In this document: positions 1 through 10,692 of the stretch, piece after piece
Layout: every line of letters starts with the position of its first letter
Numbering within the stretch: position 1 is the stretch's first letter
Assembly (NCBI GenBank): GCA_017480195.1
Contig: JAFVBE010000009.1
Span: 1-64,000, forward strand
Source: Lachnospiraceae bacterium
Lineage (GTDB): Bacteria; Bacillota; Clostridia; Lachnospirales; Lachnospiraceae
Length of the DNA stretch: 64,000 nt
Direction of reading: 5' to 3'
Position numbers and translations under genes: made by a program
The notes under the pieces: model-generated
Database searches by the model: none
Seen by the model: only the letters and a program-made list of their open reading frames with translations
Told to the model about the DNA's origin: nothing

Positions 1-22
1 ACAGACAGACAGACAGACAGAC
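1..22. repeat. ACAG tetranucleotide microsatellite
   Basis: Five and a half uninterrupted copies of the tetranucleotide ACAG stand at the very edge of the window. The left end is not visible, so the true copy number is unknown. A tetranucleotide run can vary in length by slipped-strand mispairing; whether it matters for the gene starting at 177 cannot be decided because it lies upstream of a terminator-like hairpin. Confidence 0.8.
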
Positions 23-60
23 TTTTAGTGTGTTCTTTTGTTATGCTCCAAAATACAAGT

Positions 61-112
61 CATACATATGAGGTTATGTAAAGCATAGCCTTATATGTGT
101 GGCTTTTTCTTT
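61..112 (+). terminator. Rho-independent terminator of an upstream gene
   Basis: An 18-bp stem with three G-T wobbles (61-78 pairing with 84-101) closes a 5-nt loop and is followed by a T-rich tract (104-112). It most likely ends a transcript entering from outside the window, and isolates the giant surface-protein gene at 177. Confidence 0.8.
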
Positions 113-176
113 TGCAGGATAAGCGATAGTTTACTTATTGATTTGATAAATAGGATTTTATGAGGAGGAAAAAGAA

Positions 177-3100
177 ATGAAAAGACGGCTTGTAGCATTG
201 ACTATGGCATTGGTTCTTGTAATGGGACTTATATTTATTGAAAACCATTACATAGATTCTTATGCAAAGGAGGAAGAGTTATCAGACGAGCAGATAGCTA
301 CATCAAGTGATGCCGAAATAGTTGAGGATAATTTTGGGACTAATGAGGAAGAACAGGATAAGATTAGTGAAGCTGTGGATGAAAATGAGGCTGACAATGA
401 TAATGAAGATATGGATAACTTCTCTGTCAGCTATGAACAATCTCAGGCAGTTGATGATGTAAAAATAACTGTATCGGCAGAGGAAGGAGTATTCCCTGAC
501 GGTGCAACGCTTACAGTGCGCAAGGTTTCTGATGACGAAGAGGATGAGGCTATTGACGCAGTAGATAACGCGCGTGTTGAAGGAAAGAATGTCGCTGCAT
601 CATATATATTTGATATCAAGGTTCTTGATGCGGACGGAAATGAAATCGAGCCTAATATCGAAAACGGAAATGTAAAGGTTTCATTTGAGCTTGTTGAAAC
701 AGACAATGTAAACCTTGATGCAGACATATATCATATAGTTGATGAAGAGGAAGGCGAAGCTCTTACGGCAGAGCTTTTGGAAACATATATTGAAGAAGAT
801 CAAGATGCTGCGTCTTCTGTTACAGCAATGACAGATGGCTTTTCATATTATGTAGTAGAATTTACATATGAAGAAAGACAATATGTGCTTGACGGTGACA
901 GCAGTATCGAGCTTGCTGTTATCCTTGATGCTGTCGGACTTACAGGTGAGGCAGAGTCTGTAAGTGTAAGTGATGACAGCTTATTTAACTGCGAGAAAAA
1001 TGACGAAGGAGTATGGATGGTAAATGCACTTTCAGCATTTTCAAGTGAGGAATGGATGAAGGTTACGCTGGATGACGGAATCACTTATGAGATAGTGGTG
1101 ACGGATGATAATGATGATTGGTCTTATCCGACGAGTGCACCAACTCAACCTTTTGCAGCAGGAAGTGGAACTGAAGAAGATCCTTATCAGATTTCAAGTG
1201 CACAGGAATTGGCTAATCTGGCTTATCTGGTAGGTAATTATAGTACAGCATCAGAATATAGAAGTAAATTTTATATATTAACAAAAAACATTAATCTTGG
1301 TGGTACTGAAAGCGAGCATCAATGGACAACACCAATAGGTACAAGCAGTGATAACTTTATGGGAACCTTTGATGGCAAGGGATATACTATATCTGGATTA
1401 TATTGTGAGGGACTTGAGCTTGCAGGCTTATTTGGACAAATTTACAATAATACCTACATAAAAAATGTTGAAGTTAAAGGAGTAGTAATCGGAACAAAAA
1501 TTGCAGGTGGTTTGGTAGGTGATATACAGGGATATGGATCTAATAACAATATTTATATAGAAAATTGTATAAACAACTGTACAGTTTCGGTTAGTGGAAC
1601 TGGTTATAGTTTGAGTGCAGGCGGAATAATAGGACGAGTTATTTGTACAAGTCCTATTTCTATATCTAACTGTACAAATAAAGGTGATGTTACAGGTACG
1701 GGAAAAGTTGCTTGTGGTGGAATATGCGGTTTAAATACTAATGGAAAGCCTGATTCACAAATCGTCAACTGCGATAATGAAGCTAATATAAAAAGCACAG
1801 AAGGAAATTCGGGAGGAATATGTGCGGAAATACAGTCAGGAGTAATAAATAATTGCTGTAATAAAGGTTCTGTAGAAGGTTCTAATGCTGGAGGAATTTT
1901 TGCTTATGGAAATGGTAATGAATCTCCTAAAGTTGAAAAAAGTTATAATGAGGGTGAAATTAAAGGATATAATGCAGGAGGTATTGTAGGTAATCATACA
2001 TATTTTGATATATATAATTGTTATAATAGAGGAAATGTAATTAGCTCAGCTTCAAATGGACGTACGGGAGGTATATCAGGAGTTAGCTATTATAGTTTAA
2101 TAGAGAATTGCTATAATTCAGGTGATATTACAGGTGTAGCCTCAAATAGACAAGGTGGTATTTTAGGATACGACTCTGGTAATAATACAATAAATTATAC
2201 ATATTGCCTTGCAGGTAGTTCGAATTATTTAATTGGAAATACAACAGATGGTGTTACAAATGGATATATTTTTTTATCAGAAGATGATTTTAAAGATAAA
2301 AATAAATTTGCCAATTTTGATTTTGATAAGGTATGGAAAATGAATGATTCAGTAACTTACCCGGTACTTATAGGTGTAGGAGAAGGCCTTTCCACCTGTA
2401 CAGTTACCTTTGATTCAAAAGGGGGAAGTGGTGTTGCTTCTCAAACTATACCTGAAGGAACAAAAGTGTCACAGCCTATGGCGCCAACTAAGGTTGGATA
2501 TGTATTCAGAGGTTGGTATATTGATGATGAATCAGAACCTTTTGATTTTTCAACAGCGATAACAAGTGATATAACCTTAACTGCAAAATGGCTTACCATT
2601 ATGACAGGCGTAAGTTGTAATAATTATGCAGGTGCATATGATGGAGCATTTCATGGTATAGCTGTCACAGCACCAAACGGTGCAACAGTAAAATATGGAA
2701 CAGAAGCAGGAAAATATAATTTAATAGTAAGTCCTAAATATATAGATGTTGGAGAAGATACAGTTTACTATCAGGTATCAAAGGAAGGATATGCTACAGT
2801 AACAGGAAGCGCAACTATAACCATAACTCAAAAAGAAATTGAAATCTCTTGGACAAATACTTCTCTTACATATAACGGTAGTAATCAAAAGCCTACTGCT
2901 ACATCTTCGGATATAATAAATGATGATGATTGTTCTATAGTTGTGTCCGGAGAACAAAAGAATGCAAATTCCGGTACAACGACATATACAGCCACGGCAA
3001 CGCTTAAAGGTGGTTCAAGCAGTAACTATAAGATTAAGGATTCGGATAAAACAACTACATTTACTATAGGAAAGAAAGACATAGTTATATCTGGAATTAA

Positions 3101-6100
3101 AGCGAAAAATAAGACTTATGATGGAAATACTGCGGCAGAGCTTGATTATAGTGAGGTAGTATTTGGCGGAATTATTGGCGAAGATAATTTAATCGTCACA
3201 GCAACAGGAACATTTTCTGATGCAAATGCAGGTGATGGTAAAATTGTCAATATCTCTAATCTTGCTTTGTCAGGAGATAGTGTAGGGAACTATAAGCTTG
3301 CTGAAATAGGTCAACAGACTACGACAACTGCTAATATTTCCAAAGCTGCAATATTTGCTTCTGCTGACGATATAACAGCAACATACGCTGATGATACAGT
3401 TCAAAAGATATCTGTAAATGTAACAACCCCTGTAAATGGTACCGGTTGCACCATAACCTATAAGACAGGTAGTGGCAATTATAGTGCAGTTAATCCTGAG
3501 TTTTCTGCTGTTGGTACATATACTGTAGACTATAAGGTTTCCTGTGCGAATTATAATGATTTCACAGGTTCGGCAACTATTACTATTAATGAGGCTTCAT
3601 TTGGAACAGGAAGTATTACGGCTTCCGGATATAGTGGGGTTTATGATGGAAGTGAGCATGGAATAGAAGTAAATGTGAGCGGAGTATCCGGTGCGATTAT
3701 TAAGTATTCCGAGACAGAAAACGGAACCTACAAAACCACACCTATTAAATATAAGGATGTAACAGGTAGCGCAAAGACTGTATATTACAAGGTTGAAAAG
3801 ACCGGATATACTACAGTAACAGGTTCAGCAACTGTAAGCATAACTCCAAAGGCAGTTACAGTTACTCCTGCCGATAATCAGAAAAAGACATATGGTGAAG
3901 CTGATCCGGCTTCATATACCTATACAGCAGAGGGGCTTGTTTCAGGTGAAAGCTTGTCGGGAAGACTTTCAAGAGAGGATGGAACCAATGCTGGAGAATA
4001 TGCTTTTACCATTGGAACTCTTGATAGTGCAAACAGTAATTATAGTGTAAGTCTTGCAACAGGAGATATTCCCAAATTTGTTATAGAGCCAAAGGAGATT
4101 GGCATAACTTGGGGCAATACAGAATTTACATACGATAAAACCGCAAAGTGCCCGACAGCAACAGTAACGGCAGGAAGTCTTGTTGGAGATGATACTTGTG
4201 ATATAACCGTAACAGGTGAAAAGATTAATGCCGGAGATAATTATACTGCTACGGCAAGCATAACAAATCAGAATTATAAGCTGCCTGCTGTACATTCAAC
4301 TACATTCAAGATTAAGCCTGCTATAGTAAAGGTTTCAGGTATTACAGCAAGCAATAAGAATTATGATGGCACAACTGCTGTTACATTTGATTGTTCAAAT
4401 GCTTCTTTCACAGGAAAGATAGACGGTGATATTTTGACAGTTTCGGCTATGGGTACATTTGATAATAAGAATGTAGGTAATAATAAGACAGTTACAATAA
4501 GCGGTCTTACACTTGATGGAGTGTCTAAGGATAATTATCAGCTTGCAGAGCATGGTAATCAGGCAAGCACTACAGCATCTGTAACAGCAAGAGAGGTTGA
4601 AATTGCCTGGGGTAATACATCTTTTATATATAACGGTGCAGAACAGAGACCTACTGCTGAAATTGTAGCTGCAACAGCAGATAAAGGAGTGATATTCGGT
4701 GAAGAGGTAACTGTAAGTGTGTCAGGAGGACAGACTAATGTAAGTGATAATCCCTATGAAGCAACAGCTTCTTTAGGTGGAGAGGATAGTAGTAATTATA
4801 TAATAACAAATGATACAAAAACTCAATCATTCAGCATTGATAAGAAGGCTCTTACAATAAAGGCAAAAGATAAAACCATAACCTATGGTGATTCTCCTTC
4901 AAATGCCGGTGTTACATACACAGGCTTTGTAAATGGTGAGACGGAAAATGTGTTACGCGGTGAATTGACATATAGTTATGATTATTCACAATATGATAAT
5001 GTTGGCGATAGCTATAAGCTTACACCGTCGGGACTTACAAGTGATAATTATGCAATAACATATGAGGAAGGAACACTTACGGTAAAGCCTAAGGTAATCG
5101 GACTTGAATGGGGAGACACAGAATTTACTTATGATGGAAATTCTCATTGCCCAACAGCTACTGCAACAGGCGTTGTAAATAATGATGAGTGTACAGTGAC
5201 GGTAACAGAAGGACAAACAGTTGTCGGAGATAATTATACTGCTACAGCAAGTATAACAAATACAAATTATAAGCTTCCGACAGCTTACACAACTACATTC
5301 AAGATTAATCCTGCCAAGATAACAGTATCCGGTATAAAAGCAGATAATAAGGTTTATGATGGTAATACCTCAGCTACACTTGATTATGCAAATGTTTCAC
5401 TTGAGGGAAAGATAGCCGGTGATGACTTATCCGTTTCGGCAACAGGAACATTTGTAGATTATAAACCTGCTGCAGATATAACGGTAAGTATAACAGGTTT
5501 GACATTAGGAGGAACTTCGACAGGAAATTATGTCCTTGCAGCCGAAGGTCAGCAGACAACCACGAAAGCTGATATAACCATAGATAACGATACAGTTGTT
5601 GAAACAATTATTAACCCGGGTGATAATAGCACTACAGTTATTGAGACAAAATATGAGAACGGCGAGGTAACGGGAATAACAGAGACAACTACAAGTGAAG
5701 ATGGAAATGCTGTAACTGTAGTAGAGAAAAATGCTTCAAACGAAATGATGAAGACCACTGTAACTGTAAATAATTCAGACGGTACAAAAACGATAACAGA
5801 GACCTATGCAGACGGAAGCGGTAAAGTGACTGAAGAAGATTCTGTTGGAAATATAACGAAAGAGACAGTAACCGGTGTAGATGGAAGCAAGATCGTTACA
5901 GAAAATTCATACGACAATTCAGGAGATAAAACCGGAAGTGTTGTAACAACCACAAGCGCAGACGGAAAGACAGTAACGGTAGAAGAAAAGGATGCTTCTG
6001 ATAATACTACAAAAACAACGGTAACTGAGAAAGATGCATCAGATAATGTAGTAAAGACAACCGTAACTTTAAATAATGCAGACGGGACAAAGACAATAAC

Positions 6101-7703
6101 AGAGACAAATGCAGATGGAAGCGGAAAAGTGACCGAAGAAGATTCTTCCGGAAATATAACGATAGAGACAGAGACAAATGCAGACGGAAGTAAAGAAGTT
6201 ACAGAAAATTCTTACGATAATGCGGGAGATAAAACCGGAAGCGTTGTAACAACCACAAGCGCAGACGGAAAGACAGTAACAGTAGTGGAAAAGGATGCAT
6301 CGGGTGACACAACCAAGACTACTGAAACAGTAACCAACGCAGATGGAACAAAGACTGTTACGACTACAGAAGGAAATACAACCACGATTGAGACAAAGGA
6401 CAGCGAAGGTAATATAACAAAGACAGTCGAGACGGTAAAAAATGCAGATGAAAGCACAACCATAACTGAAAAAGATGCGTCCGGTAATATAACAAAAGAG
6501 ACAGTTATCAATGCAGATGGAAGCAGTAAGGTCACAGAAAAAGATGCAGACGGAAAAGTAACGAAAGAGACATTAACCGATGCAGACGGAAGTAAAGAAG
6601 TTACAGAAAATTCTTATGACAATACAGGAGATAAAACCGGAAGTGTTGTTACAACCACGAGCTCAGACGGAAAGACAGTAACAGTAGAGGAAAAGGATGC
6701 ATCGGGTGACACAACCAAGACTACTGAAACAGTAACCAACGCAGATGGAACAAAGACTGTTACGACTACAGAAGGAAATACAACCACGATTGAGACAAAA
6801 GACAGTGAAGGTAATACCATCATAATAGAAACAGTTGACAACAGCGGAGAAACTACATCAGTTATAAAACAGGAGTTTAATGAACAGGGGACTGCCGTAA
6901 AAGCTGTAGAAGAGATAGGTGATGCACCTGATACAATCTTGAATGATGATGTTGACACTTTGGTTGATAAGCTTATCTCTGATGAGGAAAAAGCAAGACA
7001 GCAAAACGGTGAGATAGTAAAAATAATCTTAGATGTAGAGGATGTTACAGATACTGTAGCGGCAGGAGATAAGGAGAAGATATCATCTGAACTTGCAACA
7101 GATGAAAAGGTTGGTGAGTATTTTGATATCAACCTGTATAAGCAGATTGGTACTTCTGCGAGAGTGCAGATTACAGACACTAATAATGAAAAAATCAGTA
7201 TAAGTATGCGTATTCCTGATGAATTGCTCAACCATGATGATAAGGTGGAAAGGACATATCATATAGTACGACTTCACGAGGGAACTGCCGAGCTTATAGA
7301 TTCTACGACTGACCTTACTAAGCAGCTTATAACCTTTGAGACGGACAAGTTTTCAATATATGCGATAACTTATATTGATAAGGCACTTAATACTTCTACA
7401 GATAATGAACAGAATGATAATAGTTCGGATAATGCGAATTCAGATGGTATACCGAACTCAAGTAATGATGCAAAACCAGATACACCAAATTCACTGACAG
7501 ACAAAGACAATCCATCAGCTACACCGGCAGAGGTAAAAACACCTGATACACAAGCTGACACAGGCAAAACCACAACCGCTGCCCCAAATGACAACAAAGG
7601 TATGTCAACAGGTGATAAGGTTAATCTTGCTGTAGTAATAATGCTTATGCTGGATTCGGCAATGGCAGCATTATATCTGTCTCTTAGAAGACGAAAAATG
7701 TAA
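177..7703 (+). CDS. Giant secreted repeat protein (GLUG, InlB-type, YDG/MBG-like repeats)
   Basis: A 2508-residue predicted surface protein. Residues 1-30 are a signal peptide (MKRR, then a hydrophobic core). Residues 35-320 are acidic. Residues 320-740 carry GLUG-type repeats (AGGLVGDI, AGGIIGRV, AGGIVGNH). Residues 741-806 form one Listeria-Bacteroides InlB-like repeat (GYVFRGWY). Residues 807-1800 alternate YDG-like (NKTYDGNTAA, NKVYDGNTSA) and MBG-like (KKTYGEADPA, KTITYGDSPS) beta modules, familiar from adhesins. Residues 1805-2235 are Thr-rich repeats built on KDASG and NADGTK units, followed by a Pro/Ser/Asp-rich linker and a C-terminal hydrophobic segment with a basic tail (RRRKM). 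The motif before that helix is STGDK, without the proline of LPxTG or PKTGD. A strong GAGGAGG site precedes the ATG. A role in adhesion or matrix binding is inference; no catalytic domain is visible. Confidence 0.85.
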   Translation: MKRRLVALTMALVLVMGLIFIENHYIDSYAKEEELSDEQIATSSDAEIVEDNFGTNEEEQDKISEAVDENEADNDNEDMDNFSVSYEQSQAVDDVKITVSAEEGVFPDGATLTVRKVSDDEEDEAIDAVDNARVEGKNVAASYIFDIKVLDADGNEIEPNIENGNVKVSFELVETDNVNLDADIYHIVDEEEGEALTAELLETYIEEDQDAASSVTAMTDGFSYYVVEFTYEERQYVLDGDSSIELAVILDAVGLTGEAESVSVSDDSLFNCEKNDEGVWMVNALSAFSSEEWMKVTLDDGITYEIVVTDDNDDWSYPTSAPTQPFAAGSGTEEDPYQISSAQELANLAYLVGNYSTASEYRSKFYILTKNINLGGTESEHQWTTPIGTSSDNFMGTFDGKGYTISGLYCEGLELAGLFGQIYNNTYIKNVEVKGVVIGTKIAGGLVGDIQGYGSNNNIYIENCINNCTVSVSGTGYSLSAGGIIGRVICTSPISISNCTNKGDVTGTGKVACGGICGLNTNGKPDSQIVNCDNEANIKSTEGNSGGICAEIQSGVINNCCNKGSVEGSNAGGIFAYGNGNESPKVEKSYNEGEIKGYNAGGIVGNHTYFDIYNCYNRGNVISSASNGRTGGISGVSYYSLIENCYNSGDITGVASNRQGGILGYDSGNNTINYTYCLAGSSNYLIGNTTDGVTNGYIFLSEDDFKDKNKFANFDFDKVWKMNDSVTYPVLIGVGEGLSTCTVTFDSKGGSGVASQTIPEGTKVSQPMAPTKVGYVFRGWYIDDESEPFDFSTAITSDITLTAKWLTIMTGVSCNNYAGAYDGAFHGIAVTAPNGATVKYGTEAGKYNLIVSPKYIDVGEDTVYYQVSKEGYATVTGSATITITQKEIEISWTNTSLTYNGSNQKPTATSSDIINDDDCSIVVSGEQKNANSGTTTYTATATLKGGSSSNYKIKDSDKTTTFTIGKKDIVISGIKAKNKTYDGNTAAELDYSEVVFGGIIGEDNLIVTATGTFSDANAGDGKIVNISNLALSGDSVGNYKLAEIGQQTTTTANISKAAIFASADDITATYADDTVQKISVNVTTPVNGTGCTITYKTGSGNYSAVNPEFSAVGTYTVDYKVSCANYNDFTGSATITINEASFGTGSITASGYSGVYDGSEHGIEVNVSGVSGAIIKYSETENGTYKTTPIKYKDVTGSAKTVYYKVEKTGYTTVTGSATVSITPKAVTVTPADNQKKTYGEADPASYTYTAEGLVSGESLSGRLSREDGTNAGEYAFTIGTLDSANSNYSVSLATGDIPKFVIEPKEIGITWGNTEFTYDKTAKCPTATVTAGSLVGDDTCDITVTGEKINAGDNYTATASITNQNYKLPAVHSTTFKIKPAIVKVSGITASNKNYDGTTAVTFDCSNASFTGKIDGDILTVSAMGTFDNKNVGNNKTVTISGLTLDGVSKDNYQLAEHGNQASTTASVTAREVEIAWGNTSFIYNGAEQRPTAEIVAATADKGVIFGEEVTVSVSGGQTNVSDNPYEATASLGGEDSSNYIITNDTKTQSFSIDKKALTIKAKDKTITYGDSPSNAGVTYTGFVNGETENVLRGELTYSYDYSQYDNVGDSYKLTPSGLTSDNYAITYEEGTLTVKPKVIGLEWGDTEFTYDGNSHCPTATATGVVNNDECTVTVTEGQTVVGDNYTATASITNTNYKLPTAYTTTFKINPAKITVSGIKADNKVYDGNTSATLDYANVSLEGKIAGDDLSVSATGTFVDYKPAADITVSITGLTLGGTSTGNYVLAAEGQQTTTKADITIDNDTVVETIINPGDNSTTVIETKYENGEVTGITETTTSEDGNAVTVVEKNASNEMMKTTVTVNNSDGTKTITETYADGSGKVTEEDSVGNITKETVTGVDGSKIVTENSYDNSGDKTGSVVTTTSADGKTVTVEEKDASDNTTKTTVTEKDASDNVVKTTVTLNNADGTKTITETNADGSGKVTEEDSSGNITIETETNADGSKEVTENSYDNAGDKTGSVVTTTSADGKTVTVVEKDASGDTTKTTETVTNADGTKTVTTTEGNTTTIETKDSEGNITKTVETVKNADESTTITEKDASGNITKETVINADGSSKVTEKDADGKVTKETLTDADGSKEVTENSYDNTGDKTGSVVTTTSSDGKTVTVEEKDASGDTTKTTETVTNADGTKTVTTTEGNTTTIETKDSEGNTIIIETVDNSGETTSVIKQEFNEQGTAVKAVEEIGDAPDTILNDDVDTLVDKLISDEEKARQQNGEIVKIILDVEDVTDTVAAGDKEKISSELATDEKVGEYFDINLYKQIGTSARVQITDTNNEKISISMRIPDELLNHDDKVERTYHIVRLHEGTAELIDSTTDLTKQLITFETDKFSIYAITYIDKALNTSTDNEQNDNSSDNANSDGIPNSSNDAKPDTPNSLTDKDNPSATPAEVKTPDTQADTGKTTTAAPNDNKGMSTGDKVNLAVVIMLMLDSAMAALYLSLRRRKM
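6179..6817 (+). repeat. Near-identical 240-bp direct repeat inside the giant protein gene
   Basis: Two copies (about 6179-6415 and 6581-6817) lie exactly 402 bp (134 codons) apart and encode the Thr-rich KDASGDTTKTT module. A stretch of 111 bp (6287-6397 and 6689-6799) is identical at the DNA level, including third codon positions, which points to recent duplication or gene conversion. Recombination between the copies would delete 134 codons in frame. Confidence 0.85.
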
Positions 7704-7738
7704 AGCTATTATTAATTGTTAATACCCCATATTAATAT

Positions 7739-7800
7739 GTACCGATATTTAGGCGTTGGATGTAAAGGTTTGTAGTCTGAATATCGGTACAACTTATTTT
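7739..7800 (+). terminator. Probable terminator after the giant surface-protein gene
   Basis: An 11-bp perfect inverted repeat (7739-7749 with 7780-7790) with a 30-nt loop, followed by a moderately T-rich stretch. The long loop makes it weaker than a classical terminator, but it is the only candidate in this gap. Confidence 0.5.
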
Positions 7801-7904
7801 TGTTGATATTTCTGTTTTTTTGTAAGATTTTACCATTCAATATATTTTTTTTTAACTTTTGTTATAAAAATTGCATAAAAGCTATTTATCTTTTTGGATA
7901 TTAA

Positions 7905-7913
7905 TGGTATAAT
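7905..7913 (+). promoter_or_regulatory. Extended -10 promoter of glgC
   Basis: TGGTATAAT is a full extended -10 element, 33 nt before the chosen glgC start. The -35 region at 17 bp spacing is poor, as is often the case with extended -10 promoters. Confidence 0.65.
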
Positions 7914-7946
7914 ACATAATATATTATGCTAAAAAGGGGTGACATT

Positions 7947-9215
7947 ATGATTAAGAAAGAAATGATAGCAATGCTTTTGGCCGGTGGACAAGGCAGTAGA
8001 TTAGGGGTACTGACTTCAAAGCTTGCTAAACCTGCGGTTGCTTTTGGTGGTAAATACAAGATTATTGACTTTCCATTAAGTAACTGCATTAATTCCGGTA
8101 TTGATACTGTCGGTGTTTTAACGCAGTACAGACCGCTTAGACTTAATCAACACATAGGTATTGGTATGCCTTGGGATTTGGATAGGAATATCGGAGGTAT
8201 TACCGTATTACCGCCATATGAAAAGAGCACAAACAGCCAATGGTACACAGGAACGGCTAATGCTATATATCAGAATATAGAATATATAGATTACTACAAT
8301 CCTGATTATGTATTGATTTTATCAGGTGACCATATCTATAAGATGGATTACGAGGTTATGCTTGATTTCCATAAGACAAGCAAGGCAGATATTACACTTG
8401 CTACATATCAGGTTCCTATGGAAGAGGCAAGCAGATTCGGTGTAGTTATCACTGATGAGTCCGGCTGCATACAGGAATTTGAGGAGAAGCCGGAGAACCC
8501 AAGAAGTAATAAGGCGTCTATGGGTATCTACATCTTTAACTGGAAGCTTCTTAAGGAAGCTCTTACAGTTATGAAGGACCAGCCTGAATGTGATTTCGGT
8601 AAACATATCATTCCATACTGCCATGAGAAGGGCAGTAAGATATGTGCTTATGATTACAAGGGCTATTGGAAGGATGTTGGAACACTTGGTTCATATTGGG
8701 AAGCTAATATGGAGCTGGTAGATATTATTCCTGAATTTAATCTGTATGAGGAATTTTGGAGAATATATACCAAGAGTGATATTCTTCCTCCACAGTATCT
8801 AGCACCGGGAAGCTCGGTAATTAAGAGTATAGTAGGTGAAGGAACTGAGGTTTATGGTGAGATTGAAAGCTCAGTTATCGGCTCGGGCGTATCTATAGGC
8901 AAGGGCGCGGTAGTTAAGAATTCAATTATTATGAATGGTGCTGTCATAGGAGATGGTGCTGTTATAGATAAGGCTATTATAGCAGAGGGTGCCACTATCG
9001 GTGCTAATGCCGAGCTTGGTGTCGGTGAAGAAGTACCTAATGAATTTGCACCTCATATCTATTCATTTGGACTTGTTACTATAGGAGAAAATTCAGTTAT
9101 TCCTGCCAATGTGAAGATTGGTAAAAATGTTGCCATCTTCGGCGAGACAACTGTTGACGAATATCCGGACGGCTTACTTAAGAGCGGTTCAAGCATTATA
9201 AAGGTAGGTGAATAG
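7947..9215 (+). CDS. glgC: Glucose-1-phosphate adenylyltransferase, catalytic subunit
   Basis: Makes ADP-glucose from glucose-1-phosphate and ATP, the committed step of bacterial glycogen synthesis in the cytoplasm. The 422-residue product has the N-terminal nucleotidyltransferase signature ([10 protein letters not shown] near residue 11, then [15 protein letters not shown]), the [10 protein letters not shown] motif near residue 125, FEEKP near 178, and a C-terminal left-handed beta-helix of hexapeptide repeats ([15 protein letters not shown]). The frame is open from an ATG at 7926, but the ATG at 7947 is chosen because AAAGGGG lies 9 nt before it and the protein then starts [14 protein letters not shown], as in the family. 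It ends one base before the glgD start, so the two are co-translated. Branching enzyme and synthase genes are not in the window. Confidence 0.95.
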   Translation: MIKKEMIAMLLAGGQGSRLGVLTSKLAKPAVAFGGKYKIIDFPLSNCINSGIDTVGVLTQYRPLRLNQHIGIGMPWDLDRNIGGITVLPPYEKSTNSQWYTGTANAIYQNIEYIDYYNPDYVLILSGDHIYKMDYEVMLDFHKTSKADITLATYQVPMEEASRFGVVITDESGCIQEFEEKPENPRSNKASMGIYIFNWKLLKEALTVMKDQPECDFGKHIIPYCHEKGSKICAYDYKGYWKDVGTLGSYWEANMELVDIIPEFNLYEEFWRIYTKSDILPPQYLAPGSSVIKSIVGEGTEVYGEIESSVIGSGVSIGKGAVVKNSIIMNGAVIGDGAVIDKAIIAEGATIGANAELGVGEEVPNEFAPHIYSFGLVTIGENSVIPANVKIGKNVAIFGETTVDEYPDGLLKSGSSIIKVGE

Positions 9216-9216
9216 A

Positions 9217-10341
9217 ATGAGAGCTATAGGTATAATTTTGGCTGGTGGTGGAAGCAGCAGAATGGGTGACCTTTCATCTAAGAGAGCAGTTGCAGCTATG
9301 CCAATAGTAGGAAGCTACAGAGCAATTGATTTTACCCTTTCTAATATGACTAACTCCCACATACAGAAGGTTGCAGTATTTACACAGTACAATTCCCGTT
9401 CATTGAATGAACACCTTAATTCATCTAAATGGTGGGATTTCGGCAGAAAGCAGGGCGGACTCTATCTGTTCACACCTACGATTACAGCTACGAACAGCTA
9501 TTGGTATAAGGGAACGGCAGATGCACTCTATCAGAATATTAACTTCCTTAAGTCTGCTCATGAGCCATATGTAGTAATAGCATCCGGTGATGGTATATAT
9601 AAGCTTGATTATAACAAGGTTCTTGAGGATCATATAGCAACAGGAGCAGATATAACTATCGTATGTAAGGATATTCCGGCGGGAGAAGATGACATCAACA
9701 GATTCGGTGTTGTCAAGCTTGCTGAGGACAACAGAGTTATAGATTTCGAGGAGAAGCCGCTTGTAGCAGAGACGAATACAGCTTCCATCGGTGTATATGT
9801 CGTAAGAAGAAGACAGCTTATCGAGCTTCTTGAGGCGTGTGCTGCTGAGGGTAGAAGTGATTTCGTAAGTGATATACTTATAAGATATAAGAATGTTAAG
9901 AAGATATATGGGTACAAGCTTGATTCCTATTGGAGAAATATTGGAACAGTTGATTCATACTTTAAGACTAATATGGATTTCCTTAACAAGGAGATTAGAG
10001 ATTACTTCTTTAGAGAGCATCCTGATGTATATTCTAAGGTTGAGGATTTACCTCCTGCTAAGTATAACGGAGATGTAGTCGTAAGCAACAGCCTTATTGC
10101 AAGTGGATGTATTATAAATGGTAATGTCGAGGACTCGATATTGTTTAAGAAGGTATATATTGGTAATAATTGTGTTATCAAGAATTCCATTATACTTAAT
10201 GATGTTCATATAGGAGATAACTGTTATATAGAGAACTGTATAGTAGAAAGCAGGGATACCTTAAGAGCAAATACTGTTCATACAGGTGATCCTGACGAGA
10301 TTAAGGTAATTATCGAAAAGAATTTCAGATACGCGTTGTAA
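9217..10341 (+). CDS. glgD: Glucose-1-phosphate adenylyltransferase, GlgD-type subunit
   Basis: A 374-residue GlgC paralogue. In Bacillus-type systems GlgD forms a hetero-oligomer with GlgC and stimulates it while having little activity itself. The N-terminus ([20 protein letters not shown]) departs from the GlgC pyrophosphorylase signature, and [10 protein letters not shown] replaces [10 protein letters not shown]. The C-terminal hexapeptide-repeat domain is shorter than in GlgC. The ATG at 9217 is preferred to an in-frame GTG at 9208 because AGGTAGG sits 8 nt upstream of the ATG. It is coupled to glgC with a single intervening base. Confidence 0.92.
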   Translation: MRAIGIILAGGGSSRMGDLSSKRAVAAMPIVGSYRAIDFTLSNMTNSHIQKVAVFTQYNSRSLNEHLNSSKWWDFGRKQGGLYLFTPTITATNSYWYKGTADALYQNINFLKSAHEPYVVIASGDGIYKLDYNKVLEDHIATGADITIVCKDIPAGEDDINRFGVVKLAEDNRVIDFEEKPLVAETNTASIGVYVVRRRQLIELLEACAAEGRSDFVSDILIRYKNVKKIYGYKLDSYWRNIGTVDSYFKTNMDFLNKEIRDYFFREHPDVYSKVEDLPPAKYNGDVVVSNSLIASGCIINGNVEDSILFKKVYIGNNCVIKNSIILNDVHIGDNCYIENCIVESRDTLRANTVHTGDPDEIKVIIEKNFRYAL

Positions 10342-10373
10342 TACTAACCAGAATAATGCAAAGGGGGATTTTT

Positions 10374-10643
10374 ATGCAGATTACAGATGTTAGGGTACGA
10401 AAAGTTACTAAAGAAGGTAAGATGAGAGCAGTTGTATCAATAACGATTGATAATGAATTCGTAGTTCATGATATTAAAGTTATTGAAGGAGAAAAGGGTT
10501 TGTTTATCGCTATGCCGAGTCGTAAGGCATCAGATGGAGAGTATAGAGATATAGCTCATCCGATTAATTCTGAGACCAGAGACAAAATACAGACTCTTAT
10601 ACTTGAAAAGTATCAGGAAACTGCTTCTGAAACCGAAGAATAA
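10374..10643 (+). CDS. spoVG: SpoVG family RNA/DNA-binding regulator
   Basis: An 89-residue protein starting [11 protein letters not shown] and containing [17 protein letters not shown] and [18 protein letters not shown], the hallmark sequence of SpoVG. In Bacillus it affects septation and sporulation, and in other Firmicutes it binds nucleic acid to tune virulence and metabolism genes. The ATG at 10374 follows AAGGGGG by a standard spacing; an in-frame ATG at 10356 has no ribosome site and would add a non-conserved tail. It follows glgD by 32 nt and is followed by a strong terminator, so it ends the glgCD-spoVG transcript. Confidence 0.95.
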   Translation: MQITDVRVRKVTKEGKMRAVVSITIDNEFVVHDIKVIEGEKGLFIAMPSRKASDGEYRDIAHPINSETRDKIQTLILEKYQETASETEE

Positions 10644-10662
10644 TAAGCTTTTAAAGGGGTTG

Positions 10663-10692
10663 TCGCGGCAGCCCCTTTATTCATTCTTATGA
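10663..10692 (+). terminator. Rho-independent terminator after spoVG
   Basis: A 10-bp stem (10663-10672 with 10679-10688, one G-T pair) encloses a 6-nt loop and is followed by a T-rich sequence. Confidence 0.85.

Noticed and set aside
5600-6880. CRISPR-like periodic repeats
   Set aside because: The repeats are coding, variable in length and without constant-length unique spacers; they are protein repeats.
6614-7231. A 205-codon minus-strand frame within the giant protein gene
   Set aside because: The Ser/Val-rich sequence is the complement of the Thr-rich repeats; no start signals.
7926-7946. Upstream ATG as the start of glgC
   Set aside because: It precedes the AAAGGGG ribosome site, which clearly serves the ATG at 7947.
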